From Macrosoma leucophasiata (Eukaryota > Arthropoda > Insecta > Lepidoptera > Hedylidae), in contig JAWQUS010000003.1 of assembly GCA_036365455.1 (NCBI GenBank), positions 4,608,001 to 4,672,000 on the forward strand: a DNA stretch of 64,000 nt. Reading direction: 5' to 3'. This document shows positions 20,846-32,561 of this stretch, in pieces (the first letter of the stretch is position 1; each line of letters begins with the position of its first letter). Made by a program: the position numbers and the translations under genes. The notes beneath the pieces were generated by a model. It was not told the origin of the DNA and made no database searches. It saw only the letters and a list, made by a program, of their open reading frames with translations.

Positions 20846-21264
20846 TGACAGGCAAGAATAAAATTCTGTGCAATGTGCAAATATTAAAAAAATCTGATTA
20901 CATTAAGCTTCACTTTCATTACTTAACATGTTCGTTTTCTTTAGAATACTAGATTCACTAATAGATTCACTTACAACTTCATAAATATAACAAAAAATGA
21001 TTAATGAAAAGTGATTATTACTGAGTCAAACAGCTAAATAATGTTGAAAGGCCGAGCGAGGTTGGCGCACGGTTGGCACGTTAGAATTGAATGGGTGAGA
21101 GAGGCTATTTGCATCGATGACAGTACAATGGCGGTGCTTGTCACTCATCGATCATTATGCGATTCATTTGTTTACAACACGACAGACGATCTATACCTAA
21201 AATATATGCGGGGTCTGTTATGTGGCTCATATCTTTTTGCTCAATGTCATTCTTCATGAATAAC

Positions 21265-21494
21265 GTATACAGTGCACAAAATATTGCACATCGAGCCTAG
21301 GAAGGAGACTTCGGCTTATTTCGGGTCTGTATATCGTTATCTCTTTCGCACCGTACCTATTTGACGTTTGTCGACCATTTTGATCAAGTTTTGACCAATA
21401 CCGGACTGTCAGTGCTTACGTAGGCGTAGGCAGTGTGCAACAGAGATAACGCTCTACGAAGTCGAAATGAGCCGATCAAGCTCGATGTACAGTA
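21265..21494. mobile_element. MITE M5, copy 1
   Basis: The arm TATTGCACATCGAGC is mirrored by GCTCGATGTACAGTA. The body holds GTTATCTCTTTCGCACCGTA and TTGACGTTTGTCGACCATTT, shared with 55100-55343, 56070-56331 and 56583-57200. Confidence 0.75.
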
Positions 21495-21545
21495 TGAGTT
21501 GTTGAGTACTGTAATTGCATTGACTTAAATGTACTGAAGGACTTA

Positions 21546-21883
21546 GGGGTCGTTCATAAATTACGTAAGAGGTTTTGAGGGCTAATTTGACCCCCTCTCC
21601 CCCTACTGTAAGACATCATAAGATTACGACTAGTCCCCCCTGCCCCTTAATAAGAAATTTTCGTAAGAAAAGATTTTTGTAAGATTCAATATCAAGTTAA
21701 AGAGATGAAGTACAGATGGCGCTATTCAATAATGCCAATTTTTAGCGCGAAAGTGGTAGAATTTTCAATTTCAAATCTTACGTAATTTTAGATTCTCTGC
21801 CCCCCTTACCTATAGTAAGAAATTATAATATTCAGTCAACACCCCCCCTCCCCAAACGCCTTACATAATTTATGAACGACCCC
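21546..21883. mobile_element. MITE M6 with TTA target duplication
   Basis: The ends GGGGTCGTTCATAAATTACG and the inverted TAATTTATGAACGACCCC bound a 338-bp element rich in C runs. TTA flanks both ends (21543-21545 and 21884-21886). No protein is encoded. Confidence 0.85.
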
Positions 21884-21889
21884 TTAGAC

Positions 21890-22740
21890 ACTTCCCTTGG
21901 TTCCAGATTTCGGAACTAAATTTCCAACACTCTCTCATAGTAACATCACAGATGACGTGGAAACGTCTCCTTGGTCCAGGGCAGACATCTTAACGTTATT
22001 CCTCAGCGCTACCGAAGGCGTTTACGAAATCGATGTAGATAGCTACTTATGATTTTTCAAACTGCTGTCAAAAAATGTCACCTTAGTCTGCCCAGGAACA
22101 CAGAATGCATTTAGGGATCACAGAAGCTGAAAAGCGACCGAAACTTGGTGTTGATTTTAAAAATAATTTTAGTTTCATATACGCGAGAAAAATCTGTGAA
22201 TATAGTTTTATTTCAATAAATGCATCTCGCGACAACCTAAGAACATATCAAGTAGGTATCTACATTTTAAACCTGTTAGTATTGCTATCCAGTTCATTCT
22301 TGTTAACTATATTTCAATGTTTTACATTCCTATTGCTGCCACAAAATGTATTTTGAATTAGAAAACTTAGGTACTTACTAAATTAAGTTAGTTGTGCATA
22401 ATTATTACTATACCAACCTAAGTACCAACGCCTGTCTAATAAATATCTCATAATCGTCTTAAAACTTGTTGCCTTTTATTTAATTCAGGCGCTATTTCCT
22501 AATGCATCCATGTGCCTCGACTGGATCGTTATTACTGTAAAATGTTATGTTACTTAATTTTTTATACCAAGATTTCTATAAAAAATCTATTCGAACATTA
22601 ATTGCAGATACTAAACATAGCCCAATTTGAGTTGTTCAAATTGAGTAGGTATGTTCTTGCGTGCATTTTTATTTTAGGCTCTCTGAACATACCAAATTCG
22701 ATATGTACCTACTAAATTGGCATATATGTTTCTTTTTTCA
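21890..22740. other. Unassigned DNA
   Basis: 21895-22000 shares a weak motif (CAGATGACGTGGAAACGT) with 50640-50690. The rest is AT-rich with no gene evidence. Confidence 0.35.
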
Positions 22741-22744
22741 CTCT

Positions 22745-23138
22745 CTACCACCAATGAATAATTAAGTCAAGGCATACCACATTAGGTACGACTCCGTATA
22801 GTCTGGCACAGAGACGTTGCAGGTTAGACCTCAAATCTCTGATTTTTGAACCGACTTCAAACAATATAGGACCTAAGGGTTTAGGACCACTCACCACCAC
22901 TACCATTCTTCAGTTAAATTGAAATGTATGGCCCTGTAATAGGTAAGTAAAACAGGTTAGGGCAAAATAGGTTTGAGCTCAGGGTTGGTAACGGATTTGA
23001 ATTTTGCGGTTCATTTTTGCACTGAACATTAACACCTTACCGGAACACAATAGCGCGGCACATCTACAGGCAGGCAGATATGGTAATGCGGTGGTACCTG
23101 CGCCCGCGAGCTCCGTCACTGAAGCTCTACCACCAGTA
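22745..23138 (-). repeat. SINE-like family B, decayed copies
   Basis: The recognisable 5' part is at 23035-23138 (CGCGAGCTCCGTCACTGAAG). Upstream material is heavily mutated and may include a second copy. Confidence 0.6.
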
Positions 23139-23317
23139 AAATACTAATATAGGTACTTTTTACTTCCTATAATGCAAGCAAAACATTAGCTTAATTATGT
23201 TAACAAAGAAGGTGATATTTAAGGCACCAGCCATTTTAAGGGGTAATTTTATTTATTTGTAACACGTGGTGGAGTACACTCTAGCCATATATACAATTAG
23301 TAAAATTATATACGTAA

Positions 23318-23550
23318 ACGTAACTCCGCGCCTGTAATACCCGAAGGCAGAGGTAAGTGCATGCATTTAAGCATACCTACATGCAAACACCCTCGATTCG
23401 CCGGTCACGCTTTGGCCCATGTAACACGTGGCGAGAATGTTTACATCTCTGGGCACATTACCAAACTCCGAGGTACTGGGCAACTTCCAGAAAATTGGAG
23501 AGATAGCCCTCGACCCGGGATCGAACCATTAGACTACTGAAGCACTTGAT
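23318..23550 (-). repeat. SINE family A copy
   Basis: CGCGCCTGTAATACCCGAAG through CGGGATCGAACCATTAGACT, with the middle ACACGTGGCGAG segment; most of the family length is present. Confidence 0.75.
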
Positions 23551-23554
23551 ACTT

Positions 23555-23842
23555 TTTTTATGTTATGAAAGTGGCAAACAAGCATGCAGCTCACATTGAT
23601 GTTAAGTGATGACTGCAGACTATAGCCACTTACAGAAAGACCAGAGGTCAAAATACAGATGCGTTACCACTCCTGAGGCCTAAGGTGTTATGCTTCTGTG
23701 ACGGGAATTACAGGGCCGTACATTACCACCTGAACGGAACACGATAGTCCTGAACACTACCATTTAGCGGCAAGTATACTAGGTAATGTAGTGGTGCCTA
23801 CGCCCGCGAGCTCCGTCACTGGAGCTCTACCACCAGTAGTTA
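23555..23842 (-). repeat. SINE-like family B copy, full length
   Basis: AAAGTGGCAAACAAGCATGC to GGAGCTCTACCACCAGTA, directly after SINE A. Confidence 0.9.
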
Positions 23843-24983
23843 TAGTAAAATAATATACGCTGAATTTCGTGAAAGTATGTTGTCAAACATTAGTATACAT
23901 CTTTTTAAATCCCTATAGATTAAACAGCGATCTATCGATGTAGAAAGTTATTGCATAAGTTCCACGCCGCACCGTCTGGGTCGTCAAACTGACAAATCGG
24001 CGTACCATAACAACTGTCAACTGTTGTTTCGTTAAAGAGAAAACAATAACAATATATCAATTTGTAAATGTCAAGTCTCATCGCTGTCTACCATCTTTCC
24101 GTTAAAGAACAAATAGGTGATGATTAGTCTTGTTCTGAGAGAAATTCAACTTCGTTAATATTTTCCGTGTTATTTTCCAGCTAATTCGCTTGTGGGGCAT
24201 TAGATGCCAAAATCTGTCCTCAAAACCTTTTTCTTCTGCATTTACATGCTTTATGCGATGCTTTAGATGTACCTACTGAGTGTCCATTATTGCGTCACCT
24301 TTTCCAAATAATGCATTTAGGTGACTCATTTAAAGCATTATAATGGTTGGATAACCTTTGCTTGAGCCCTCGACATATATTTTTAGCGTAACAAAACAAT
24401 GACGTGAAATCGTCAGATTTGACGCAAGGCCATGTGCAGAAAGAATTTACCGCTAACTTATTAAACGTTTTCAATTAATTAATCTCGTTAGTTCGATTAG
24501 CCATGTCAATTAGCTCCAATACCGTGATCAATAGGTCAGTACTCAGTGAATCATAATTCGCAAACAACCCGAGCTTAAGATCAAATGATTGGTTGATGTA
24601 CAGAGAGAACGATGATTTAGAAACTAAAATCATTGAAGGTGGTGTTCATCTGTAAATAATCTGGTGATTGACGATGCAATTTACCTACATGTTCCTTTCA
24701 CAAAAGTATGATATTCGAAATATCAATATTGTTCTTGAAAAATCTTCGTGAAAACGTGTCGCCTAGCGCGTTGCGTAAATCTGTGCCCCACTGCCGCCTC
24801 CAATGAACTGGAAAGCAAGGTCTCCGACCGGCTCATTGTATTTTAGCTGTAGCGTTCTCATTAGGACTAGTTGAAACAATACCACAGGAAGGAAATGACC
24901 GGGCACGGACCCAAGAAAACGGCGAGGAAACTATCACACGGCACCAACAAAGAACCGCTTCGTTCCACCGATTTTTAACTTCA
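23843..24983. other. Upstream region of the glycine-rich protein gene
   Basis: No mobile element recognised over 1.1 kb, unlike the sequence on either side. This is consistent with a retained regulatory region, but no binding site can be named. Confidence 0.4.
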
Positions 24984-24984
24984 C

Positions 24985-25022
24985 TATAAATAAACGTGGC
25001 AACCCCGAAATGTCATCAGTCT
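24985..25022 (+). promoter_or_regulatory. TATA box and initiator of the glycine-rich protein gene
   Basis: TATAAATA at 24985-24992 lies 33 bp before the A of an arthropod initiator TCAGT (25016-25020). Transcription from about 25018 leaves a 26-base leader before the ATG at 25044. Confidence 0.7.
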
Positions 25023-25043
25023 TGCAACGTAATCATCAGTAAG

Positions 25044-25830
25044 ATGTTGGTAGCAGTTTTTGTTTTCGCAACAGCGTGGACGGTAGCGTGCACGATCACT
25101 GTTGAATTGTCCGATGAAAAAACTCCTTATGACTATGTGAAAGAACGTTTGGATATCATTGCCAGTGATCCGAGATCAGGAATACCGCTATCAAACTCAT
25201 ACGAGGTGGAAGAAAGTGAAGACTACCCTGAAGAAATTAAAGGATCGGCTTCAAGTGTTTTGAATACCGTTGCTGGAGTTGGTGGAATCGGACTAGGACA
25301 AGGAATTGGATTTGGTGGTATTGGTGGATTAGGAGGAATAGGATTAGGACATGGATTAGGCATAGGGCTTGGAGGTCTCGGGGTTGGTGGCATTGGTGGC
25401 GTCGGTGGAGTTGGTGGAGTGGGTGGTACTGGTATTGGTATAGGAGGTGCTGGCGTAGGAGCCAACGGAATTGGCTTAGCAAATGGTGTGGGTTTAATCA
25501 ATCCTGGTCTTGGAGGCATAGGTGTAGGTGGATACGGAATCGGCAATGGTTTATTATACCATCCGCTACTCGGAGCCCAAGTGGGTGGAGGATACGTTGA
25601 CAAAAATGCCTATGATGCAGCACAAAAGAAAGGTGCTGATGAGAATCTTGAGAAAGTTGAAAAAAAAGTAGAAGAAGAAGCTAAGCATGGACAAGAAGGT
25701 TTTCAACAAGCGGCCGCTGCTGCCAAAGCAGAGAAAGGAGAGTCAAGCTTCTACAAAGATGAAGAAGCAAAGAAGAAAGCTGCTGGAGATGAAAAATTCT
25801 ATGAAGGTGGACAGAAGTTTGACAAGCATG
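25044..25830 (+). CDS. Glycine-rich protein gene, exon 1
   Basis: Codes residues 1-262 plus one base. The donor is G|GTAAGC at 25831. Reading past it meets a stop at 25866. Confidence 0.85.
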
Positions 25831-28800
25831 GTAAGCAAATTGAGTTTATTTTCGTTAATAATGCATAGTTTAGTCTTTCACTAGAGACCTAGTGGAAGAA
25901 ATTAGTGCGTAAGTATCTCCGCATTACCTTATCTATATGACTCTTAATGGCGGTGTTCGTCGCTACCGTGTTTCAGTTTTATGGTAATATTTGCACTATT
26001 GACTTCCTGTAAATATTTGTTATGTTGGTTGCTCTTCAACATGATAAAACATTAAAACATTGTAATTGGAATGTGAATGAATTTTAATGGATCACTTCCG
26101 TCATGAAAAAAAGGATAACTGGCAAATCGTAAATATATACAATTATTCTTTGGAAATTGTATGTCTACGCATCTCTCTCTCATCTCTTAGGAATATGAGT
26201 GTAAATGTGAGTGTTGTTAAATTTGCTTTTTTTCCTGCAGGTGCCAATGAAGAGCAACTGAAAAAAGCGAAAAGCCACAAGAAAGGTCATGTAAGTAAAG
26301 GTTTTAAGTCATCGAGCAGTAAAAACGAAGAAGAGAAATCTGAGACTTTCTATGATGAGGCTCATGATGAGGCAGATCACAAGGTTGCTGGCCAGAACGC
26401 TGGCAGCTTCGGAGAGAATGCCCAACAAGGATTCAAGGGAGCTCATGAAGAAAAAGTACTGGACGCGAATGCCCAAGGGAAGGAAGGCCATCATGTGTCT
26501 GAACAGAAGATTGATGACGCTAAAGGAAATAAGGTATGTTATATAAATCATAAAGGACCTCAAAAAAACTGTTCGATAAATATGAAATGTGAAAATAATA
26601 TGATACCTCAGTGAGTTTTAGTTTGGCTATGTGCCCGGAGATGTCAACAGGCTCGCCACCTGTTACATGCGCCAAAAAAGTAACCAGCGAATCGAGGTTG
26701 TTTTGTGTGTATGCTTAAATGCATGCATTTACCTCTACCTACTCCTTTGGGGATCACAGGCTTATAAGTTACGTTTCTACGTACCTCAGGCGCTCTAGTA
26801 CCTAATGGTAGTCAACAATTTGTGCTTGGTTTTATATAGTATAGCTCCACGGAGTCTAAAATTGTGTCGAACTATATCGATGAGCTTGTCTTATATTACA
26901 AGAAAATTGGAAAAATAATTTAGGTTCGCTTTTCGTTATCGTTTTTAAAACACCATCAGAAATCATTCACAGGCAGCAGTCCAAATAACTATTCAATGGC
27001 TCCGTAATAACTATCACAAAGACATATAACAACTTAGTGCTCAGGGATGGCAACACATCTGCATTTTGACTCTGGTTTTTGTGTAGATGTCTATAGGCTG
27101 CAGACATAACTTAACATCCATGTGAACTTCAAGCTTGTTTGCCACCTTCTTTACAGAAAATAAACTCCTTATTATAAGCACGGGCCTGCAATGATGGTTA
27201 CCATAATTTGCCTTAATATTTATAATAACACTCCCTCTCATTACCCACGTTGAAACATTGTTGAAATAATAAATGAAAACCTTTAATTTCATCCAGTTCC
27301 GGTCCTAATTAAAATTACAGACCCCACAATTTCCAACTGAATAATAGGCTTTATGAAGTGTTTTATTCTGAGAAGATTTATCTGAGCGCTATTACGTTTT
27401 ATATTGTTATGAATTACGTGAAAATTTGCGGTGACTCGTAAAATTGCGGTATACATTTCAGTATTGTTGAAAATACATGAAATAAAAAGAGATCGTTAAA
27501 TGTGACAATTGACACGAAGGACGTTCAGGCCGTAAAAGACTTCGTGGCTTTGATTTATGATGGCGACATTCGTATCAGATATGTTACAAAAAATAATGAT
27601 TTATTGGACATATTTATTATATCCACCATAATGTGTCCCGTGTTCTAGTAGTACAAGAGAAATTGCCTAAACTATTAATCAGACGAAGCCAATATTTAAG
27701 TAATGTATAAAAGCAATAAATACGAGTATATATACTTATATACTTATCGGGAATTCAAAAGATTGGCTGTTTGGGCCATCTCAGGTTTCGGGAGTGGTCT
27801 TCAAGTTGGTAAGCAGATAAGACCTTAAATTATTTTCTAAAGGACATGTTTTTGATAAACAAGTGAATATTAAAAATTGCCGAATACCTTTTACTTAATT
27901 TTAAATTATATATAGGTATATAATTTAAAATATATATATGTTATACTAATTTTATCATTATTTTTAATTATTTTAAATTAAAAAAAATATTTTAAGCGAC
28001 ATGAATAGATTCCCTTTTATGTTTTTATCAGTCGTGAATACCGATATCAAACTTATAATGAATGAAGTCGATGAACTTGTAGACTAAATAAAATAAATTA
28101 CAGATACATGTAACAAAAAATCAGAAGGTATTTATTTGTAGGGCTACCGTAAGGCAGATATAACATGCATACAACACCTTACACTTCACGAATTAAGCCG
28201 AAATCGTTAAGCACTCGCTGATGGCTTGGTGAAGAAGACTATGGCCGTCTCAAGTCAAACCACTTACATACATCCAATCAAATAAAAAGAGAAAAAATGC
28301 TTTATGAAAAGACTGTTATTTAAAGTTATCAGGCAAATCCTAAGCGGGGCAAAGAACATTAGTGTTTGCTATAAAGTGAAGAAAAATGAAGTAGGAAAGC
28401 ACTTACAGTAACATTTCCATAATAAATTCTTGATCGACGTAATCTAACTGGAACACCGGCAGCGAGAGCCACAAAGTAGCAGGCAGCAGTAATACGATTA
28501 TGCCTACGTCGGTTCACAGAGTTGCTGCACTAAGAACTGCCGAGCTCATAAATATTCAGATTAGATATATCGACTTTAGCATATTTAAGTCAATTGGCAA
28601 TTGATCATGGGAGTAGCATGTAAATTGCATAATGAAATGTTGAAATGAAATGAAAAAGTTTTGCCTTATATCGTGTCTTGGAGACAGTACCCGACGAACA
28701 TCTACAAAATGTCTAATTTAGAGTTATTTACCCTGTGAATTTCGAAGTTAAAGAGAAAAAGTAATGATTCAAGATTTTCAATTATTTCCTCAAATACACA

Positions 28801-29847
28801 CACGTTTTTAATATGAGCTTTGCCTCTTTAATAGTTTTTAAAGCCGCATTGTTCTATAATTGATTATTTATTTTAAAATATCCGGCATTCTATACTCGTA
28901 TGATAAACGATATTGCGAATTCAGTTGTTGTTGGATTAAATTCAGTCGCATTCTTATAATTCTGAAAAATACCTAACCCATTAATGACTTGTATCATCTA
29001 CAGCACTGAGAACTAAAAAACAATAGAAAATAATGACCGTGGTAGTACATTTGCTTCTGTATTTCTGTAGATAGCCAAGAACACAGCGAAATGCGAAATT
29101 GAAGCTCAAAAGAACGTTAGTGTTGCTACAAAATAATGAAGTAGAGTACATAGTAGCACATTCATTAACTTTACTATAATAAATTCTTGATCAACATAAT
29201 CTAACTTTAACACCGGCGGCGAGAGCCACAAAATAGCAGACAACAGATACGATTATATCTACGTGCCTCGGCTCACAGAGCTGATGCACTAAGAACTGCC
29301 GAGCTCATACACATTCAGATTAGACCAAGAACAATATACTTACAAGGATTAGATATGTACATCGATTTTTGGACATTTGAGTAAATTGGACTTGCTTTAT
29401 GTTCTCATGTTATATGAATAGGGAACAAAATTCACAACCTGGGTTTTCTTTTTTATTAGTTTATATAAACAAACCCTCCTCCACCTTCGTACGGGTAGCG
29501 CATATTACACGCATAGACACAAGCGTAGCGTTTCCCGATTTAAAACTTAAATGCATAACCCTGCTCCAGGTATCTTTTAGAAGGCTTTTGTCCAAATGTG
29601 AACGTCTTTTGGCAGAAGTGATGCTGATGTGATGAAGTAGTCTGTCAGGCACTCTGCCACTCAACCAATAATTAGTACCTCATCATGTCATTGCATTCTA
29701 TTCCAGGGTGAATTCCTGCAAAAGGGCTACAAAGGCGGCGCAGAACAGCTGGAGAAATTCAACAATCTGGGCGCTCATGCCGTTCACGGCCACCAAGAGG
29801 CTACCGGTGGATATCAGCAGAGCAAGGGCATCTTACCAATCCACTGA
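25044..29847 (+). CDS. Secreted glycine-rich, Lys/Glu-rich protein (DUF4779-like), three exons
   Basis: The exons (25044-25830, 26241-26533, 29707-29847) join in frame to 406 residues. Residues 1-16 are a signal peptide (MLVAVFVFATAWTVAC). An acidic stretch follows, then at about 77-185 a Gly-rich block of GIG/GVGG repeats. From about 190 the protein is Lys/Glu/Ala-rich and helix-prone. Exon 2 holds FKSSSSKNEEEKSETFYDEA, like insect DUF4779 secreted proteins; that family call is from memory of its style and is tentative. The C-terminus is GYQQSKGILPIH. Introns are 410 bp and 3.2 kb and all splice sites are GT-AG. It probably acts outside the cell, perhaps in cuticle or other extracellular matrix. 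No enzymatic motif is visible. I chose ATG 25044 because the longer frame opens with GTG upstream of the transcription start. Confidence 0.82.
25880..25990 (+). repeat. SINE-like family B fragment in intron 1
   Basis: CTCCGCATTACCTTATCTAT to GTGTTTCAGTTTTATGGTAA, diverged, inside the 410-bp intron 1. Confidence 0.5.
26241..26533 (+). CDS. Glycine-rich protein gene, exon 2
   Basis: Acceptor TTTCCTGCAG at 26231-26240; the donor AAG|GTATGT follows 26533. It encodes 97 residues after the split Gly codon, including HSK/HKKG-type basic and FYDEAHDEADH acidic segments. Confidence 0.85.
26618..26792 (+). repeat. SINE family A, 3' part, in intron 2
   Basis: TGTGCCCGGAGATGTCAACA to ATCACAGGCTTATAAGTTAC. 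It starts about 85 bp after the exon 2 donor. Confidence 0.75.
26993..27158 (+). repeat. SINE-like family B fragment in intron 2
   Basis: GGCTCCGTAATAACTATCAC to GTTTGCCACCTTCTTTACAG. Confidence 0.7.
27160..28325. other. Intron 2, AT-rich, nothing identified
   Basis: Contains an AT-only patch with a palindromic TATATAGGTATATA run at about 27905-27945. No repeat partner was found. Confidence 0.35.
28330..28590 (+). repeat. Duplicated intron segment, copy 1
   Basis: ATAATAAATTCTTGATCGAC, GCGAGAGCCACAAAGTAGC and CACTAAGAACTGCCGAGCTC recur in the same order at 29085-29345. Roughly 240 bp align with scattered changes. Confidence 0.8.
29085..29345 (+). repeat. Duplicated intron segment, copy 2
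   Basis: Direct-orientation partner of 28330-28590, about 750 bp downstream, ending some 360 bp before exon 3. Confidence 0.8.
29707..29847 (+). CDS. Glycine-rich protein gene, exon 3
   Basis: Acceptor ATTCCAG before 29707; 46 residues (GEFLQKGYKGGAEQLEKF...) and TGA at 29845-29847. No AATAAA was seen in the following few hundred bases. Confidence 0.82.
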   Translation, partial: GEFLQKGYKGGAEQLEKFNNLGAHAVHGHQEATGGYQQSKGILPIH

Positions 29848-30600
29848 ACCCTCATTTGATACGAACGAAGACCAAATATACCATACGATGTGCATTTATT
29901 TTGCATTTTTATTTTAACCTGCGCAAGCGTATATATTCGATATGGACATTCATCACCAGTTACGGATTTAGTTTGTAAATATTTGTAGGCGTTTTTGGCG
30001 ATCCTTTTTATGTACCTCAAGTACTCGGGTACATTAGCAAACTCTGCAAACTCCAAAGGTGTCACAGGGCCTGGTTTATCCCACTTATGCTTTTTCCATG
30101 AATTTCTAAAATCACTCGCATATTGTGTTATTGCGAAAAAATAACAACCAATAGCTTACTTAAAAGTTATTCAACATTAGTATGCTGTTAAGCTGAATAA
30201 TTTGCCAAAAATGTAAAGTATTCAAATATTCCAACTCCACCAATTAATTTTCTTTTGTCCCTATTCTAGTAGATTTATATTCTCAACAGAAATATCATTT
30301 CATAATGGAGTACCAGATTAATCTTGCAAAAATATGAAAATTAGTTTTGTAATATTTACATGGGGATTTCCATTATACTGAGTACTTACATTTCATCTGC
30401 GCGTGATTAGAATAATATGTAAATGGGATTTGTTTTGGTACCTATACAATCTATTTCAGACTGTCGTTGAATATTAAGTATTTGAAAGAATGTTTATCGC
30501 ATAGGATATTACTTATTCTGTTCCATCCTGTTATTATTATTTTGTGACGACCAAACGAGATTTGCATGACCAATAGACCCAAATAATAGTCCATTTATTC
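29848..30600. other. 3' flank of the glycine-rich gene, nothing else identified
   Basis: Presumed 3' UTR and AT-rich intergenic DNA. Confidence 0.35.
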
Positions 30601-30604
30601 GTCG

Positions 30605-31190
30605 GCCCAGTGGCCGTAAGGCTAACTAAGCTAATAAATGATGAGCTACCGGCCCGGGTGGCTCATTAGCTCTTTATACGCCCAAACCTAGGATTGGGTA
30701 CTGGGTCCGGGACATAACACGGTACATGTTGCAAGCCTCGCTAGCCAACCTCGTGAGGGGCGCCCGAGGAGGCTGGGGCCAGGTTGACAAACGCCACCTC
30801 GACTCTAATTATGATCCACACTGTAAATAAGTACCTATATACCTATATTTAAACAGTAGTTATTATAACTGTACGTAGACATACACGAGACTAATTAATT
30901 CTATCTAAATAAAATAAAAAACGATCTCGGACATGGGCATCTCCACAGCGTGATAGCTGCCCCTTTCTAGATGCAAAAATAACGCATACTGACCTCCACT
31001 ACAGAAAAACTGACCTCCTTTATATCGGCGGCTGGTGCCGCACTTGACCTGGGGTAAGGAAGCAGATTCGCCATCCTACCATCTAGGGCAGCGTCTCTTC
31101 GCCTTGGGTCGCGGACAATGTTACCCCCTTCCTGACTGGATCAGCATAACAGGGTCATATATTTTTATATTTTAGGTCGCCATCCAAAAA
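30605..31190. other. GC-richer block, possible retrotransposon untranslated piece
   Basis: 30625-30800 and 30950-31140 are markedly GC-rich (GGCCCGGGTGGCTC; GGGGCGCCCGAGGAGG), lack open frames and are separated by AT-rich DNA. This looks like a LINE untranslated region but no partner lies in the window. Confidence 0.3.
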
Positions 31191-31227
31191 CATTTAAACC
31201 GCTTATAGGGACAGGTTGCCCAATATT

Positions 31228-31400
31228 TTTTTTTATGTAATGGCAGTGGCAAGCAAGAATGCAGTTCACATTGATGTTAAGTGATGACTGCAGCCTATAG
31301 ACACTCACACAAAGACCAAGATCAAAATGCAGATGCGTTAACCACTCCTGAGGCGTAAGGTGTTATACCTCTATGCCGGAAATTACAGGGCCGTACATAT
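31228..31400 (-). repeat. SINE-like family B, 3' half
   Basis: AGTGGCAAGCAAGAATGCAG to AAATTACAGGGCCGTACAT; the 5' half is absent. Confidence 0.8.
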
Positions 31401-31439
31401 ATGACAGATTTGATGTATTAACTTATATGCCAAATCTGG

Positions 31440-31958
31440 CAATCTCAAAGGCACCTCTCCGCGTACAAGAAGTAAATTAAAATAATCAACCCAGTTCAGA
31501 ATCAAATTAATTTATTAACTAAGATTAAAATGACATGCAAACTAACGACCATACTCGCATGGAAATTATAACGAAATTACATTAAAGAGGGATTAGAAGT
31601 TCTCACGAAGGGACATTTGTTCGTGTAGCCGTTGCAGTATAACACTGTTGGTGATTTCTGCCAAGGGCTTGATGAGTATCCAGACTCGATTTCCGGACTA
31701 TGTGATGATAAGAACCTGGATAAAAATGTTTTTGGGAAACTGAAAACACTAGGAGTAGAATTAAATTCAATTAGGTACTGATGATTCAGTTAAAAGACGC
31801 AGGAACGTGACGACTCTAACGCCTCTAATATGAGTATTGAACAAGAATTCCTCCGCTAGTGCAGTTAGTCAACTGAGCAATGACGGTCAAATCATTCCAA
31901 TAGCAAAGTAGTAAATGCAATAGCTTGGGGTGGTCAACAGCGTCCCGCGATGTAACTA
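31440..31958. repeat. Dispersed repeat F, copy 2
   Basis: 31800-31925 aligns with 1310-1430. The left part (31450-31750) looks like decayed coding or untranslated repeat DNA and has no second copy here. Confidence 0.45.
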
Positions 31959-31959
31959 C

Positions 31960-32110
31960 CGCCACTACGATCGCCAACCGACTATGGCATATCGGTGGCG
32001 ACTATGGCATATCTCCCCATATGATGCAATAGGACATCTTTGGGGCAAGCTTTTGTCCAGTGGACGTCTTTTGGGATGAGGTAATGCTGGACACAACTTA
32101 GCAATATGTC
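31960..32110 (+). mobile_element. RTE-tailed repeat fragment
   Basis: ACTACCGCCACTACGATCGC, GGCATATCTCCCCATATG and GTCCAGTGGACGTCTTTTGG match the tail blocks at 43173-43258, 54128-54232 and 54775-55085. The end resembles the last codons of the RTE frame at 45.5 kb. Confidence 0.55.
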
Positions 32111-32297
32111 TCGCCGGTTATAATGGTAATATTTCCTATAGATGCTCCATTATTTTTGGAAGCAGATTAGTTTGCGTACGTTATTAGGATACATTTTCCG
32201 ACTTCTTTAAAAAATAGAATTCATTGTATTATGCTTTAAGTAGGTATATCAATCCAAGTCATAAAGTATCTGGGGTTTTATCGTCGTAACATAATTA

Positions 32298-32418
32298 ATC
32301 GTAGTTGTCATTGTATCGCCATTGAATCGTTCTCTTGTCTGGCTCTAACATTGGCCGCGAGCATTGGTTAAAGCAAGACAGCGAAACGATTCAATCGCGA
32401 TCTAGTGACAACTGGACT
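32298..32418. mobile_element. Hairpin MITE of ~120 bp
   Basis: GTAGTTGTCATTGTATCGCC followed by ATTGAATCGTT is mirrored by AACGATTCAATCGCGATC then AGTGACAACTGGAC. The two imperfect arms of about 50 bp have a short centre. Confidence 0.65.
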
Positions 32419-32528
32419 AGTTACATTACGTGAATTAGCCCCCTGATCATGCCTCTTGTCACAGTCAGTATTGATGGATTGGTAGAAACAATATTTTTTA
32501 TAATATAGATCATCTTTGGCCAGTAGGT

Positions 32529-32561
32529 ATGGGTATCGTAATCCAGGGTTACGATACCCAT
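32529..32561. repeat. 13-bp perfect hairpin
   Basis: ATGGGTATCGTAA and TTACGATACCCAT with a 7-base loop. Function unknown; may be chance. Confidence 0.5.

Noticed and set aside
24996..25043. Upstream extension of the glycine-rich protein
   Set aside because: It would start with GTG and lies partly upstream of the inferred transcription start.
25223..25603. Proline-rich open frames on the minus strand
   Set aside because: They are the antisense shadow of the glycine-rich repeat region.
26087..26614. A single 175-residue frame
   Set aside because: It is exon 2 of the glycine-rich gene read through both splice sites; the ends are intron sequence.
29399..29664. Open frames on both strands just before exon 3
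   Set aside because: No splice sites, domain or conservation visible; part of the fragment resembles RTE-tail debris.
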